Shown here piece after piece: positions 7,501-13,328 of a stretch of 13,459 bases of DNA. The DNA comes from Archaeoglobaceae archaeon. GTDB lineage: Archaea > Halobacteriota > Archaeoglobi > Archaeoglobales > Archaeoglobaceae. Below the pieces are notes generated by a model. It saw only the letters and a program-made list of their open reading frames with translations, did no database searches and was not told the DNA's origin. The first letter of the stretch is position 1; every line of letters begins with the position of its first letter. The translations under genes were made by a program, and so were the position numbers. The DNA lies in the NCBI GenBank assembly GCA_025059545.1, contig JANXDJ010000033.1:1-13459 (forward strand), given 5' to 3'.

Positions 7501-7590
7501 GGCTTTTTAACGCCTTAGCCATCCTTGACCACTCCTCTTAAAGGAATGATGTTTATTAGCTTTTCGTATTTCTTAAAAAATTCAATACTC

Positions 7591-8328
7591 TCAACTCATG
7601 TAATGATCAATAACCGAGTTTCTAAGCACTCCGATTTTCTCGATTTCCACTTCCACGAAGTCTTTGCTTTTCAGCATCCCAATTCCTGCTGGTGTGCCAG
7701 TGGCGATTACATCGCCAGCTTCGAGAGTCATTATCGAGGAAATAAACTCTATCAAGCTGTAAACGTCGAAGATCATGTTAGAAGTGTTTGATCTCTGCTT
7801 AATCTCCCCGTTAACCCTTGTCTCGATTTTTAGATTTCTTGGATCGTCTATTTCCACAACATAGGGACCAAGTGGAGCAAATGTATCAAAACTCTTCGCT
7901 CTCGTCCACTGCCCATCTTTGGCTTGAAGATCCCTTGCGGTGACATCGTTGAAACAAGTGTAGCCAAGAATGAAGTCCTTAGCTTTCTCCTTTGAAACAT
8001 TCCTGCATCTCTTACCGATCACAACCGCAAGTTCTCCTTCGTAGTCAACCCTCTTAGAAGCACCCGGGATAATTATTGAATCTCCATCGCCAATAACTGC
8101 ACTTGGAGGTTTCATAAAGATGATCGGCTCCTCAGGAGTTGGCATTCCAAGCTCTTCGGCGTGATCCAAGTAATTCAGTCCCACTGCAACGATCTTACTC
8201 GGGATCACTGGAGGTAAAAACTTTATGCAAGCAACGGGAAATTCGAGAGAACCAAAGACTAATATGTCCCTATTTAGCTCAAATTTCCCTTCGTAGAGTT
8301 TTCCATTGGCTAAAAACCTTCCGATCAT
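7591..8328 (-). CDS. Fumarylacetoacetate hydrolase (FAH) family enzyme
   Basis: The 245-residue protein belongs to the FAH superfamily, which includes FAHD1-type acylpyruvate hydrolases, oxaloacetate decarboxylases and HpcE-type enzymes of aromatic breakdown. The substrate cannot be read from the sequence. The divalent-metal ligands are visible as E97 and E99 in VDYEGELAVVIG and D128 in FNDVTARD. The conserved KSFDTFAPLGP loop is at 145-155 and the C-terminal signature TLEAGDVIATGTPAGIG is at about 202-218. The N-terminal leader of about 40 residues is the short prokaryotic type. ATG 8328 overlaps the macro-domain stop as ATGA and has a strong GGAGGG site five bases upstream. Confidence 0.92.
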   Translation of the reverse strand: MIGRFLANGKLYEGKFELNRDILVFGSLEFPVACIKFLPPVIPSKIVAVGLNYLDHAEELGMPTPEEPIIFMKPPSAVIGDGDSIIIPGASKRVDYEGELAVVIGKRCRNVSKEKAKDFILGYTCFNDVTARDLQAKDGQWTRAKSFDTFAPLGPYVVEIDDPRNLKIETRVNGEIKQRSNTSNMIFDVYSLIEFISSIMTLEAGDVIATGTPAGIGMLKSKDFVEVEIEKIGVLRNSVIDHYMS

Positions 8329-8846
8329 TTCAACCCTCCAAGCTCTTTTTTGAAGAATTCCACTTGCTCAGCATTTATGTCCACAAAGAGAACTTTTTTA
8401 AGTTTACTTCCAGAATCTAAGTGCTTTTTTAGCTCCCTAACCATGATCTTCGCAACAAGATCCTTTTCGAGCCCTCCGACACCAGTGCCGAGTGCTGGAA
8501 ATGCCAAACTTTTCAAATTCAACTCTTCAGCTTTCTTCAAAGCTGCGATCATCGCAAGTCTAACCTTATTTTCATCCGTCTTAAAATCGAGCTCCATCGT
8601 TGGAGCATGGATCACAAATCTCGCTTTTAGCTTTCCTGCTGAAGTCACAACAGCAGAACCTATTTTAATAGGACCTTGTTTAATCGCTTCATCCTCAATC
8701 TCCTTTCCTCCAGCCCTCTTTATCGCTCCAGCAACTCCCCCGCCCATTATCAAGTGTGTATTTGCAGCGTTAACGATTGCATCGACTTCGAGCTTAGTTA
8801 TGTCTCCATGAAGGGCTTCGATCTCAACACCCTTATAAACGACCAT
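8325..8846 (-). CDS. Macro-domain ADP-ribose-binding protein
   Basis: Macro domains bind ADP-ribose and related metabolites; MacroD-type members remove ADP-ribose from proteins or nucleic acids or hydrolyse O-acetyl-ADP-ribose. The 173 residues form a single macro domain. The adenine-proximal HGDIT is at 13-17, VNAAN at 25-29, the diphosphate loop GGGVAGAI at 35-42, and the second loop FPALGTGVGG at 116-125. The spacing of NAAN and GGG resembles MacroD-like enzymes, so hydrolytic activity is plausible but inferred. A TATA-like stretch within 8866-8877, inside the end of the helicase gene, is about 26 bases before ATG 8846, so the gene may also have its own promoter. It is 20 bases from the helicase and overlaps the FAH gene. 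Confidence 0.93.
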   Translation of the reverse strand: MVVYKGVEIEALHGDITKLEVDAIVNAANTHLIMGGGVAGAIKRAGGKEIEDEAIKQGPIKIGSAVVTSAGKLKARFVIHAPTMELDFKTDENKVRLAMIAALKKAEELNLKSLAFPALGTGVGGLEKDLVAKIMVRELKKHLDSGSKLKKVLFVDINAEQVEFFKKELGGLK

Positions 8847-8866
8847 GAAGAAAATTGCTTTGGATG

Positions 8867-10471
8867 CTAAAATACTTTTCTTGCTGAAACATACCCTCCT
8901 TTTTGCTTTACATACTCAAGAAATCTCGAAAGAAGGAAATTTCTGCCTTCAAGTGCTCTCGAGCTTCCTAAAGCAATGAACTTTGCTCTTGCCCTTGTCA
9001 GAGCAACGTTAAAGATCCTCTTGTCTGAAGCGAAGAAAAGATTTTTGGTTGCGGTGATCGAGTATATAATTACTTCCTTTTCTCTTCCTTGATAGCTATG
9101 CACAGTAGCCACCTCGCAGTTTATTCCAAAATCGCCCAAGATCGACTTGATCAACTCCTTCTGCTTCAAATAAGGGGTTATAATTCCGATCTCTTCCTCA
9201 CCTATAGCTTCTACGAGTTCATCACAGATCTCACAAGCAATTTCAGCTTCCAGCTCATTTATTTTCGATGCTCCAATCTTCTTTTCTTCTCCATTACAAT
9301 CTAAGAATAAAATAGGTTTCTCTGGATCTCCAATCTCAGGAAAGCTCGTCTTAACTTTTGGGATCTTAACTTCGAAACACCTCTGATCAATCTCGAGATT
9401 TTTATAAACTTCCTTTGCTGAAAAGGCAATTATGTCCGCATTACATCTGTAATGCCTCCTTAGCCAAAGGCTTTTACCAAAGAGTTCGTAAAGGTAATTA
9501 AAAGCGGAGAACTTCACTGCATTTGGCACATTTATCTCATACACTGGGGGAAGTTGGTAAGGATCTCCAACGATTACAGCCTTCTTTGCCCTTTCAAGTG
9601 CAAGTAATGCCAATGAAATACAAGTGTTGCTCGCCTCATCTATAAATACTGTATCAAATTCATAATTCCGAATAAGACTCATAGCACCCTTCAAGATCGT
9701 GGATCCAACTGCAATTTTACCAGCATTCAATATATCCTCCTGAATACTCGCTATTTCCTTATATGCGGATTGGATCTTCTTTGCAAGCTCCTCGTAGGTG
9801 TTGAAGGTTATGGAAGATAGAATTTTAGCCTCAAAGCTGTGTCTCTTCACATCTTCAGTGAGCTTCGAAGGATGCCCAACCCTTAATGCATTCTCAAGCT
9901 TTTCGAGAACGTTATCGACTGCAATGTTTGTGTTCGAAGTGATCCAGACTCTTTCTTTCTCCGAGAGCTTTTTTGCACTCTCAGCAATAAAAGTTGTCTT
10001 TCCTGTGCCTGGAGGACCAATTACAAGTAAAATTTCACCTTCTTCAAGGGAGCACGATGCTGAAAAACATTCCCTCTGCCATCTGTCAAGCCATTCTGGA
10101 GCTTGAACCTTTTTAACACCGCTCCAATAGCTGAAATCAAGGATTTCGTCTGTCCTACTCACAACTTCCTTTCTCATGGCTATGCTGAGCAAATTCTCCG
10201 CTTCTACAATTCTATCACCATCAAAAACTTCAAACTCCTTTACCGCAAGCAGATATCCATTCTTTGTTCTCCTGAGATCGATTACCCAGCCAAATGGAAT
10301 GATCTCTCCAGAAAGCCACGCTACAGCACTCCCAGAAGGTATTGCCCCCGAAGAGAGAATGATCGCAATATCTCCCTTTCTTGCAAGAACTTCTGCCTTG
10401 TGAACATCTTTCTCACGCACCCTTTTTTCAACTGCCTTCTCAATTTTGTCAAGAAGCTCATTTAGGTTCAT
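8867..10471 (-). CDS. Superfamily 1B DNA/RNA helicase (UPF1/DNA2-like, COG1112)
   Basis: The 534-residue protein has the full set of UPF1-like SF1B motifs and should be a 5'-3' nucleic-acid translocase. A possible Q motif (WLDRWQRECF) is at 127-136, Walker A GPPGTGKTT at 152-160, motif Ia ITSNTNIAVDNV at 177-188, motif II DEAS at 278-281, motif III GDPYQLPP at 302-309, motif IV LRRHYRCN at 337-344, motif V TVHSYQGREKEV at 456-467 and motif VI NVALTRAR at 488-495. The N-terminal 125 residues are a small beta-rich region without a recognised nuclease. No iron-sulfur cysteine cluster is seen, unlike DNA2. ATG 10471 overlaps the upstream radical SAM stop as ATGA; no clear ribosome site is seen, suggesting translation by coupling. 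Whether its substrate is DNA or RNA cannot be decided. Confidence 0.92.
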   Translation of the reverse strand: MNLNELLDKIEKAVEKRVREKDVHKAEVLARKGDIAIILSSGAIPSGSAVAWLSGEIIPFGWVIDLRRTKNGYLLAVKEFEVFDGDRIVEAENLLSIAMRKEVVSRTDEILDFSYWSGVKKVQAPEWLDRWQRECFSASCSLEEGEILLVIGPPGTGKTTFIAESAKKLSEKERVWITSNTNIAVDNVLEKLENALRVGHPSKLTEDVKRHSFEAKILSSITFNTYEELAKKIQSAYKEIASIQEDILNAGKIAVGSTILKGAMSLIRNYEFDTVFIDEASNTCISLALLALERAKKAVIVGDPYQLPPVYEINVPNAVKFSAFNYLYELFGKSLWLRRHYRCNADIIAFSAKEVYKNLEIDQRCFEVKIPKVKTSFPEIGDPEKPILFLDCNGEEKKIGASKINELEAEIACEICDELVEAIGEEEIGIITPYLKQKELIKSILGDFGINCEVATVHSYQGREKEVIIYSITATKNLFFASDKRIFNVALTRARAKFIALGSSRALEGRNFLLSRFLEYVKQKGGYVSARKVF

Positions 10472-11478
10472 ACAAGATTTCTTAGCTTCTTTGAGGTTAT
10501 TTCATAAGCTCTTCTCATCTCTTCCCCAGTAAGCCTCCTTGCAATCTCCGGATACTCATAAGCCTTGTAAACTGGACGATATTGAAACATTAGGTTGAAT
10601 CTAACCCAATCTCCAAGATTTTCAGCCACCCATTCAACGACTTTTGCGGTGCAACATTCTATATGGTTCGGCATAACAAGGTGTCGAATCAATAGCTCTC
10701 CATTTTCCCTAGCTCTTAAAAAATTTCTCGTAACGACTTCCATATATCTCGGAGCTTTTGAATATCTTAAAGCACAGCTGTCATTGCCATACTTGAAGTC
10801 ACCAAGCCAAACGTCGACGAAATCTTCAATGATCTCAGCGAGCTCTTCGCTGTGGAACATGTTAGAATTCCAAACCACCGGAATGTTCGATCTAACCTCA
10901 AGCAAAGTTTCTGCAATTGTATGTGCATGCTGATCCGGATTTCCACCTACAAAGTTCACGTTTCTGCTTCCCTGTCTGTAGCGGATATCGATTAGCATCG
11001 CAAGTTCTCTTGAATCAGCAACCATTTCATCGCTGTTCACTATGTCGTAGTTCTGGCAGAAGACGCATGCAAAGGTGCATCTGTTGAAGAAAATAGTGTG
11101 CGATGGAATCAATTCAGGCTCTTCGCCTAAATGAAGGAATTCGCTACTGTAGTAGCTCTTTGCGGAACACTTGCAAAAGCCTTTAGTTTCATATCTGTTT
11201 ATTCCACATTTTCTCTCGCAGAATCTGCACTCTTTTAGCATTTCTAAGAGCAACTCTTTTTTGAGATGCAGGAAAGAATATCTTGCCAAGTCCTCTTCAA
11301 GAATTTTGGGGCTTGATTCTGCTAAGATTTTCTTAAATTCTTTTTTCAGTCTTGAGTGAATCTTTAAGTTTTCTTCAAATCCTTCCGCTCGCTCGGCAGG
11401 CATTCTTTTAAGGATCTGAAACTTTGAAACCGCTTCATTGCTATTTATAGCAGTATATCTCTCAAGACCCCGAACCAC
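10468..11478 (-). CDS. Radical SAM protein of the PflX type (COG1313)
   Basis: The 336-residue protein resembles PflX, an uncharacterised branch of pyruvate-formate-lyase-activase-like radical SAM proteins. The SAM-cluster motif CX3CX2C is C134, C138 and C141 in RCTFACVFCQNYD. A second cysteine group lies ahead of it: C84, C87, C91, C102 and C104 in CRFCERKCG and GFCKC, probably for another metal site. NFVGGNPDQHA at about 174-184 is the expected glycine-rich SAM-binding strand, and LLIRHLVMPNH is typical of the family. The start is GTG at 11478; it lies about 24 bases after a TATA-like box, which supports it. An alternative is ATG 11403 (MPAERAEG), but no ribosome site precedes it. The gene heads the run to the helicase, macro and FAH genes. 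Confidence 0.88.
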   Translation of the reverse strand: MVRGLERYTAINSNEAVSKFQILKRMPAERAEGFEENLKIHSRLKKEFKKILAESSPKILEEDLARYSFLHLKKELLLEMLKECRFCERKCGINRYETKGFCKCSAKSYYSSEFLHLGEEPELIPSHTIFFNRCTFACVFCQNYDIVNSDEMVADSRELAMLIDIRYRQGSRNVNFVGGNPDQHAHTIAETLLEVRSNIPVVWNSNMFHSEELAEIIEDFVDVWLGDFKYGNDSCALRYSKAPRYMEVVTRNFLRARENGELLIRHLVMPNHIECCTAKVVEWVAENLGDWVRFNLMFQYRPVYKAYEYPEIARRLTGEEMRRAYEITSKKLRNLV

Positions 11479-11496
11479 AAAGCAATTCGAGAGAGG

Positions 11497-11506
11497 AAAT
11501 ATAATA
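11497..11506 (-). promoter_or_regulatory. TATA-like box for the radical SAM-helicase-macro-FAH operon
   Basis: The minus strand reads TATTATATTT, centred about 24 bases before the GTG at 11478. The spacing suggests a leaderless message. It lies 24 bases from the oppositely oriented tRNA-Ser TATA element. Confidence 0.5.
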
Positions 11507-11529
11507 AGCTTTCACATCTTCAGAAAGTC

Positions 11530-11535
11530 ATATAT
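11530..11535 (+). promoter_or_regulatory. TATA-like box for tRNA-Ser
   Basis: ATATAT on the plus strand is centred about 27 bases before the first base of tRNA-Ser, the normal archaeal distance. Confidence 0.5.
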
Positions 11536-11559
11536 CCCACAATACCATCCAACATTAAA

Positions 11560-11654
11560 GCCGGGGTTGCCGAGTGGCAAGGCGCACGCCTGGAGTCTAA
11601 TCGCTGGAGAGCGTGTGGGCATCGCCCGCGTGGGTTCAAATCCCACCCCCGGCG
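11560..11654 (+). tRNA. tRNA-Ser (anticodon GGA) with a 14-base intron
   Basis: This is a class II tRNA with a long variable arm. The acceptor stem is GCCGGGG paired with CCCCGGC and the discriminator is G, which fits archaeal tRNA-Ser and not tRNA-Leu (A). The D stem is GCC/GGC. The variable arm has stem GGGC/GCCC around ATC, and the T arm is GTGGG-TTCAAAT-CCCAC. The anticodon stem CACGC/GCGTG pairs perfectly, but the loop holds 21 bases. Removing 14 bases after position 37 gives the 7-base loop CTGGAGA with anticodon GGA and an 81-base mature tRNA. No CCA is encoded. A TTTT run follows at 11666-11669. Confidence 0.93.
11596..11609 (+). other. Intron of tRNA-Ser(GGA), canonical 37/38 position
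   Basis: The intron TCTAATCGCTGGAG separates G37 from A38. CTGGAG occurs twice, at 11590-11595 and 11604-11609, so the exact boundary could slide by up to six bases with the same product. With the cut after G37, exon CTGG (11590-11593) can pair with intron CTGG (11604-11607) as C-G, U-G, G-U, G-C. That leaves three-base bulges AG|U and AG|A on the two strands, which is the spacing needed by archaeal splicing endonuclease. The terminal loop is only seven bases, so the inner helix of a full bulge-helix-bulge is reduced to at most one pair. Confidence 0.75.
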
Positions 11655-11679
11655 TTAATCAAACCTTTTCGCATCGGTT

Positions 11680-11702
11680 GTTTGCAAGATCGCAATGCAA
11701 AC
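11680..11702. repeat. Inverted repeat able to form a 7-bp hairpin
   Basis: GTTTGCA at 11680-11686 is the exact inverted complement of TGCAAAC at 11696-11702, with a nine-base loop. It begins 26 bases after tRNA-Ser. A T-run does not follow on either strand, so it is not a typical archaeal terminator. A processing site, a small RNA or chance remain possible. Confidence 0.45.
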
Positions 11703-11740
11703 TCTGCAAGAGATATAAAAACACATAAGCTATTAGATCC

Positions 11741-11788
11741 TTTTGGCTTTGGGATCCAAAGATCAGAGTTCAAATATCGGCGGCCCCA
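11741..11788 (+). pseudogene. Degenerate tRNA 3' fragment, proline-like
   Basis: The stretch resembles the 3' half of a tRNA. CTTTGG-GAT-CCAAAG at 11747-11761 can form an anticodon-arm-like hairpin. TTCAAAT at 11769-11775 is a T loop identical to that of the nearby tRNA-Ser, and CGGCCCC followed by A at 11781-11788 looks like an acceptor 3' strand and discriminator. Acceptor stems of the GGGGCCG kind occur in archaeal tRNA-Pro. The T stem (CAGAG/ATCGG) is largely unpaired, and no GGGGCCG partner exists upstream. TATAAAAA at 11714-11721 lies about 25 bases ahead, so the fragment could be transcribed. A dead tRNA, an old integration site or a split-tRNA 3' half are the options; decay fits best. 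The rest of the 11655-11815 gap shows only the hairpin. Confidence 0.4.
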
Positions 11789-11815
11789 TTATTTTTAATT
11801 AATTCATTAAATCAA

Positions 11816-12268
11816 TCAAGGCTCGAAAATTTCGTGTTCTCTTTTTATTCTGTGCAACAACACTTTTAATCTATCTAAGAAATCGATTTTAATGTTGATC
11901 CCCTCTTTTATAATTAATTCAACTGTTTGGATTGCACTCAAAAGTTCATTTATATTCTTGTTTGTGTAAAATTTTAAGTCAATCAGTGTATTGAGTAGTT
12001 CCGCTCTCTTATTAAGTTCAGCATAGGCAATTGCAAGATTGCATAGCGTCTCTACAACGATTCTCTTGTTTAAAAATATCTCTTCAGAGCTCTTACTTAA
12101 TTTCAGACCCTCTATACTCTTTCTCAAAATTTCATTTAGCTGTTTTATCCTATACTCAAGCTGTATCTGCTTTTCTTCACTTTCAAGTTTCTCAAGTTCG
12201 GTTCTTGTTGGTCGTGTTCTTTCCATTGGGGGCAAAATAATTATTTTTTCTTCCCCTCCAATTTTCAT
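11816..12268 (-). CDS. Hypothetical helical cytoplasmic protein
   Basis: I do not recognise this 150-residue protein. It has no signal peptide or membrane segment and no cysteine pair. Residues about 20-60 are charged and heptad-like (ELEKLESEEKQIQLEYRI, then QLNEILRKSIEGL), suggesting a coiled coil. Residues 65-145 look like two or three amphipathic helices (VETLCNLAIAYAELNKRAEL, then LIDLKFYTNKNINELLSA), with a loose resemblance to TPR-type helical pairs. ATG 12268 overlaps the stop of a short upstream frame as ATGA, and a TTTAAAAAC element at 12287-12295 is 23 bases ahead, so it could be either coupled or separately transcribed. It lies just downstream of the kinase gene on the same strand and may be its partner or substrate, which is inference from position only. 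Confidence 0.7.
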   Translation of the reverse strand: MKIGGEEKIIILPPMERTRPTRTELEKLESEEKQIQLEYRIKQLNEILRKSIEGLKLSKSSEEIFLNKRIVVETLCNLAIAYAELNKRAELLNTLIDLKFYTNKNINELLSAIQTVELIIKEGINIKIDFLDRLKVLLHRIKREHEIFEP

Positions 12269-12330
12269 ACCAATGATCCAAAATAGTTTTTAAAGATTGC
12301 CGGCAAATCCAAGTTTAGTTCTGTTTTCAA
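12265..12330 (-). CDS. Possible small ORF or gene remnant between kinase and helical protein
   Basis: An open frame runs on the minus strand from just after a TGA near 12424 to TGA at 12265, reading ...EEKIVKDINALKTELNLD then LPAIFKNYFGSLV. It looks coding in composition, and its stop overlaps the next ATG as ATGA. It has no ATG or GTG; the first usable start is TTG at 12330 (21 codons), nine bases after AAGGA. It could be a tiny coupled peptide or the end of a decayed gene whose 5' part has been lost. Chance is possible in such AT-rich DNA. Confidence 0.25.
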   Translation of the reverse strand: MKTELNLDLPAIFKNYFGSLV

Positions 12331-12410
12331 AGCATTTATGTCCTTTACAATTTTTTCTCTTCTCTCTTTAAATTCTGTTTTATAAATGTTTTGTTACATA
12401 TAATTTTACC

Positions 12411-12425
12411 TTTTCAGACTGAAAA
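12411..12425 (-). terminator. Possible hairpin/T-run end signal after the kinase gene
   Basis: TTTTCAG and CTGAAAA form a perfect inverted repeat around one base, three bases past the kinase stop, and a run of five T lies on the minus strand at 12422-12426. A weak, AT-rich signal that may act as a terminator or do nothing. Confidence 0.25.
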
Positions 12426-12427
12426 AT

Positions 12428-13318
12428 TCATCTTTTTTTTAACAAATTCTCGAGCTCTTGTCTAATCTCTTTCATATCTGCTTTCTGTGCTATTGCATCG
12501 TTGACTATTTTAAAGAGCTCACTTTGTCTTTCTCCAGCATACGTGGCAATAGCGCTTCCTGTAACCATCTCGTTAATTATAACTCCCAAGCTGTATACAT
12601 CTTGCTTTGCAGACACTCTTTCTCCAATGTCCTTTGGTGAGTAAGCTGCGGAACCAACGATTGCCAGTATTTCTTCACCCTCTTTTGCAATAAACTCCCA
12701 ATCCACTATGAAAACATTATCATCTCGAATGACTATGTTCTCTGGCTTTAAATCTCTATGGACAAAACCCATTTGATGAACCCTTTCTAATACTTCGGCT
12801 ATTTTTAAGGCGATCTTACAAGCTTCTTTCTCTAAAATCCGTCCCTTTTTGTTTATAATTTCTCTCAAAGTCTCCCCATTTATAAAATCAACTTCAATGC
12901 AAAGATTTTTAGCATCGAAACCTCTTACTCTTGGAATTTCGGGGATGTTAGATAGCTGAAGCCAGTAGCCAATACCTCTCAGGATCTCCTTTTTCTCATA
13001 ACTTGGTCTTTCAGCGAAACACTTTCTTATTATTACTTCCCCATCTCTTTTAATAAGATAAGTCGATCTTCCAAGTTGTTTTATTATTTCCCCTTCTTTT
13101 TTAGTTCCCTCTTTCTTTATTTTTCTAATTTTACCCTTAATTTCTTTTAAAAGATTTCTATATTTAAATTTCATATCTAATAAACCAGAAAATAAGCCAA
13201 TAACAACAGATAATCCAAAAAATACCCAAGCAATTAATGAGAGAATTAAATCAGCAAGCAATCCTAAAAATAATATGAAACCCAGTGAAACTACTAAAAT
13301 AAAGGATAGAGTAGACAA
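12428..13318 (-). CDS. Membrane-anchored Ser/Thr protein kinase-like protein
   Basis: The 296-residue protein joins two N-terminal membrane helices (about 4-25 and 27-47) to a cytoplasmic eukaryotic-type kinase domain. The catalytic loop HRDLKPEN is at 187-194 with D189, K191 and N194. FIVDWEF at 203-209 takes the place of the DFG motif, keeping the metal-binding D206. GSAAYSPKD at 222-230 is in the activation-segment position, and QDVYSLGVIINEM at 239-251 is subdomain IX with D240. The glycine-rich loop is poor (QLGRSTYLIKRDGE at 81-94), and IIRK at 96-99 probably holds the ATP lysine. VDFINGETLREI is the hinge. The frame starts at TTG 13318; no ATG or GTG is available before Met49 (13174), which would remove both helices. 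A TATA-like AAAATATC at 13336-13343 lies upstream, at the repeat junction. It may be active, but the weak ATP loop leaves doubt. Confidence 0.82.
   Translation of the reverse strand: MSTLSFILVVSLGFILFLGLLADLILSLIAWVFFGLSVVIGLFSGLLDMKFKYRNLLKEIKGKIRKIKKEGTKKEGEIIKQLGRSTYLIKRDGEVIIRKCFAERPSYEKKEILRGIGYWLQLSNIPEIPRVRGFDAKNLCIEVDFINGETLREIINKKGRILEKEACKIALKIAEVLERVHQMGFVHRDLKPENIVIRDDNVFIVDWEFIAKEGEEILAIVGSAAYSPKDIGERVSAKQDVYSLGVIINEMVTGSAIATYAGERQSELFKIVNDAIAQKADMKEIRQELENLLKKR
13128..13248. repeat. Direct repeat, copy 1, inside the kinase gene
   Basis: This 121-base stretch matches 13339-13459 at 119 positions, offset 211 bases. It encodes kinase residues about 24-64, covering the end of the first membrane helix, the second helix and the start of the juxtamembrane basic region. 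Confidence 0.95.
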
Positions 13319-13328
13319 CTCTTCTTCA

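Noticed and set aside
7515..7594. Open frame of about 25 codons on the minus strand between FAH and tRNA-Ile
   Set aside because: It has no start codon near its 5' end and follows directly after a stop; short AT-rich frames like this arise by chance.
11741..11788. 3' half of a trans-spliced split tRNA
   Set aside because: The T stem does not pair and no complementary leader or 5' half is visible; a degenerate tRNA fragment explains it more simply.
11438..11798. Plus-strand frames across tRNA-Ser and its flanks
   Set aside because: They cover the tRNA gene and the antisense of the radical SAM start and show no protein-like composition.
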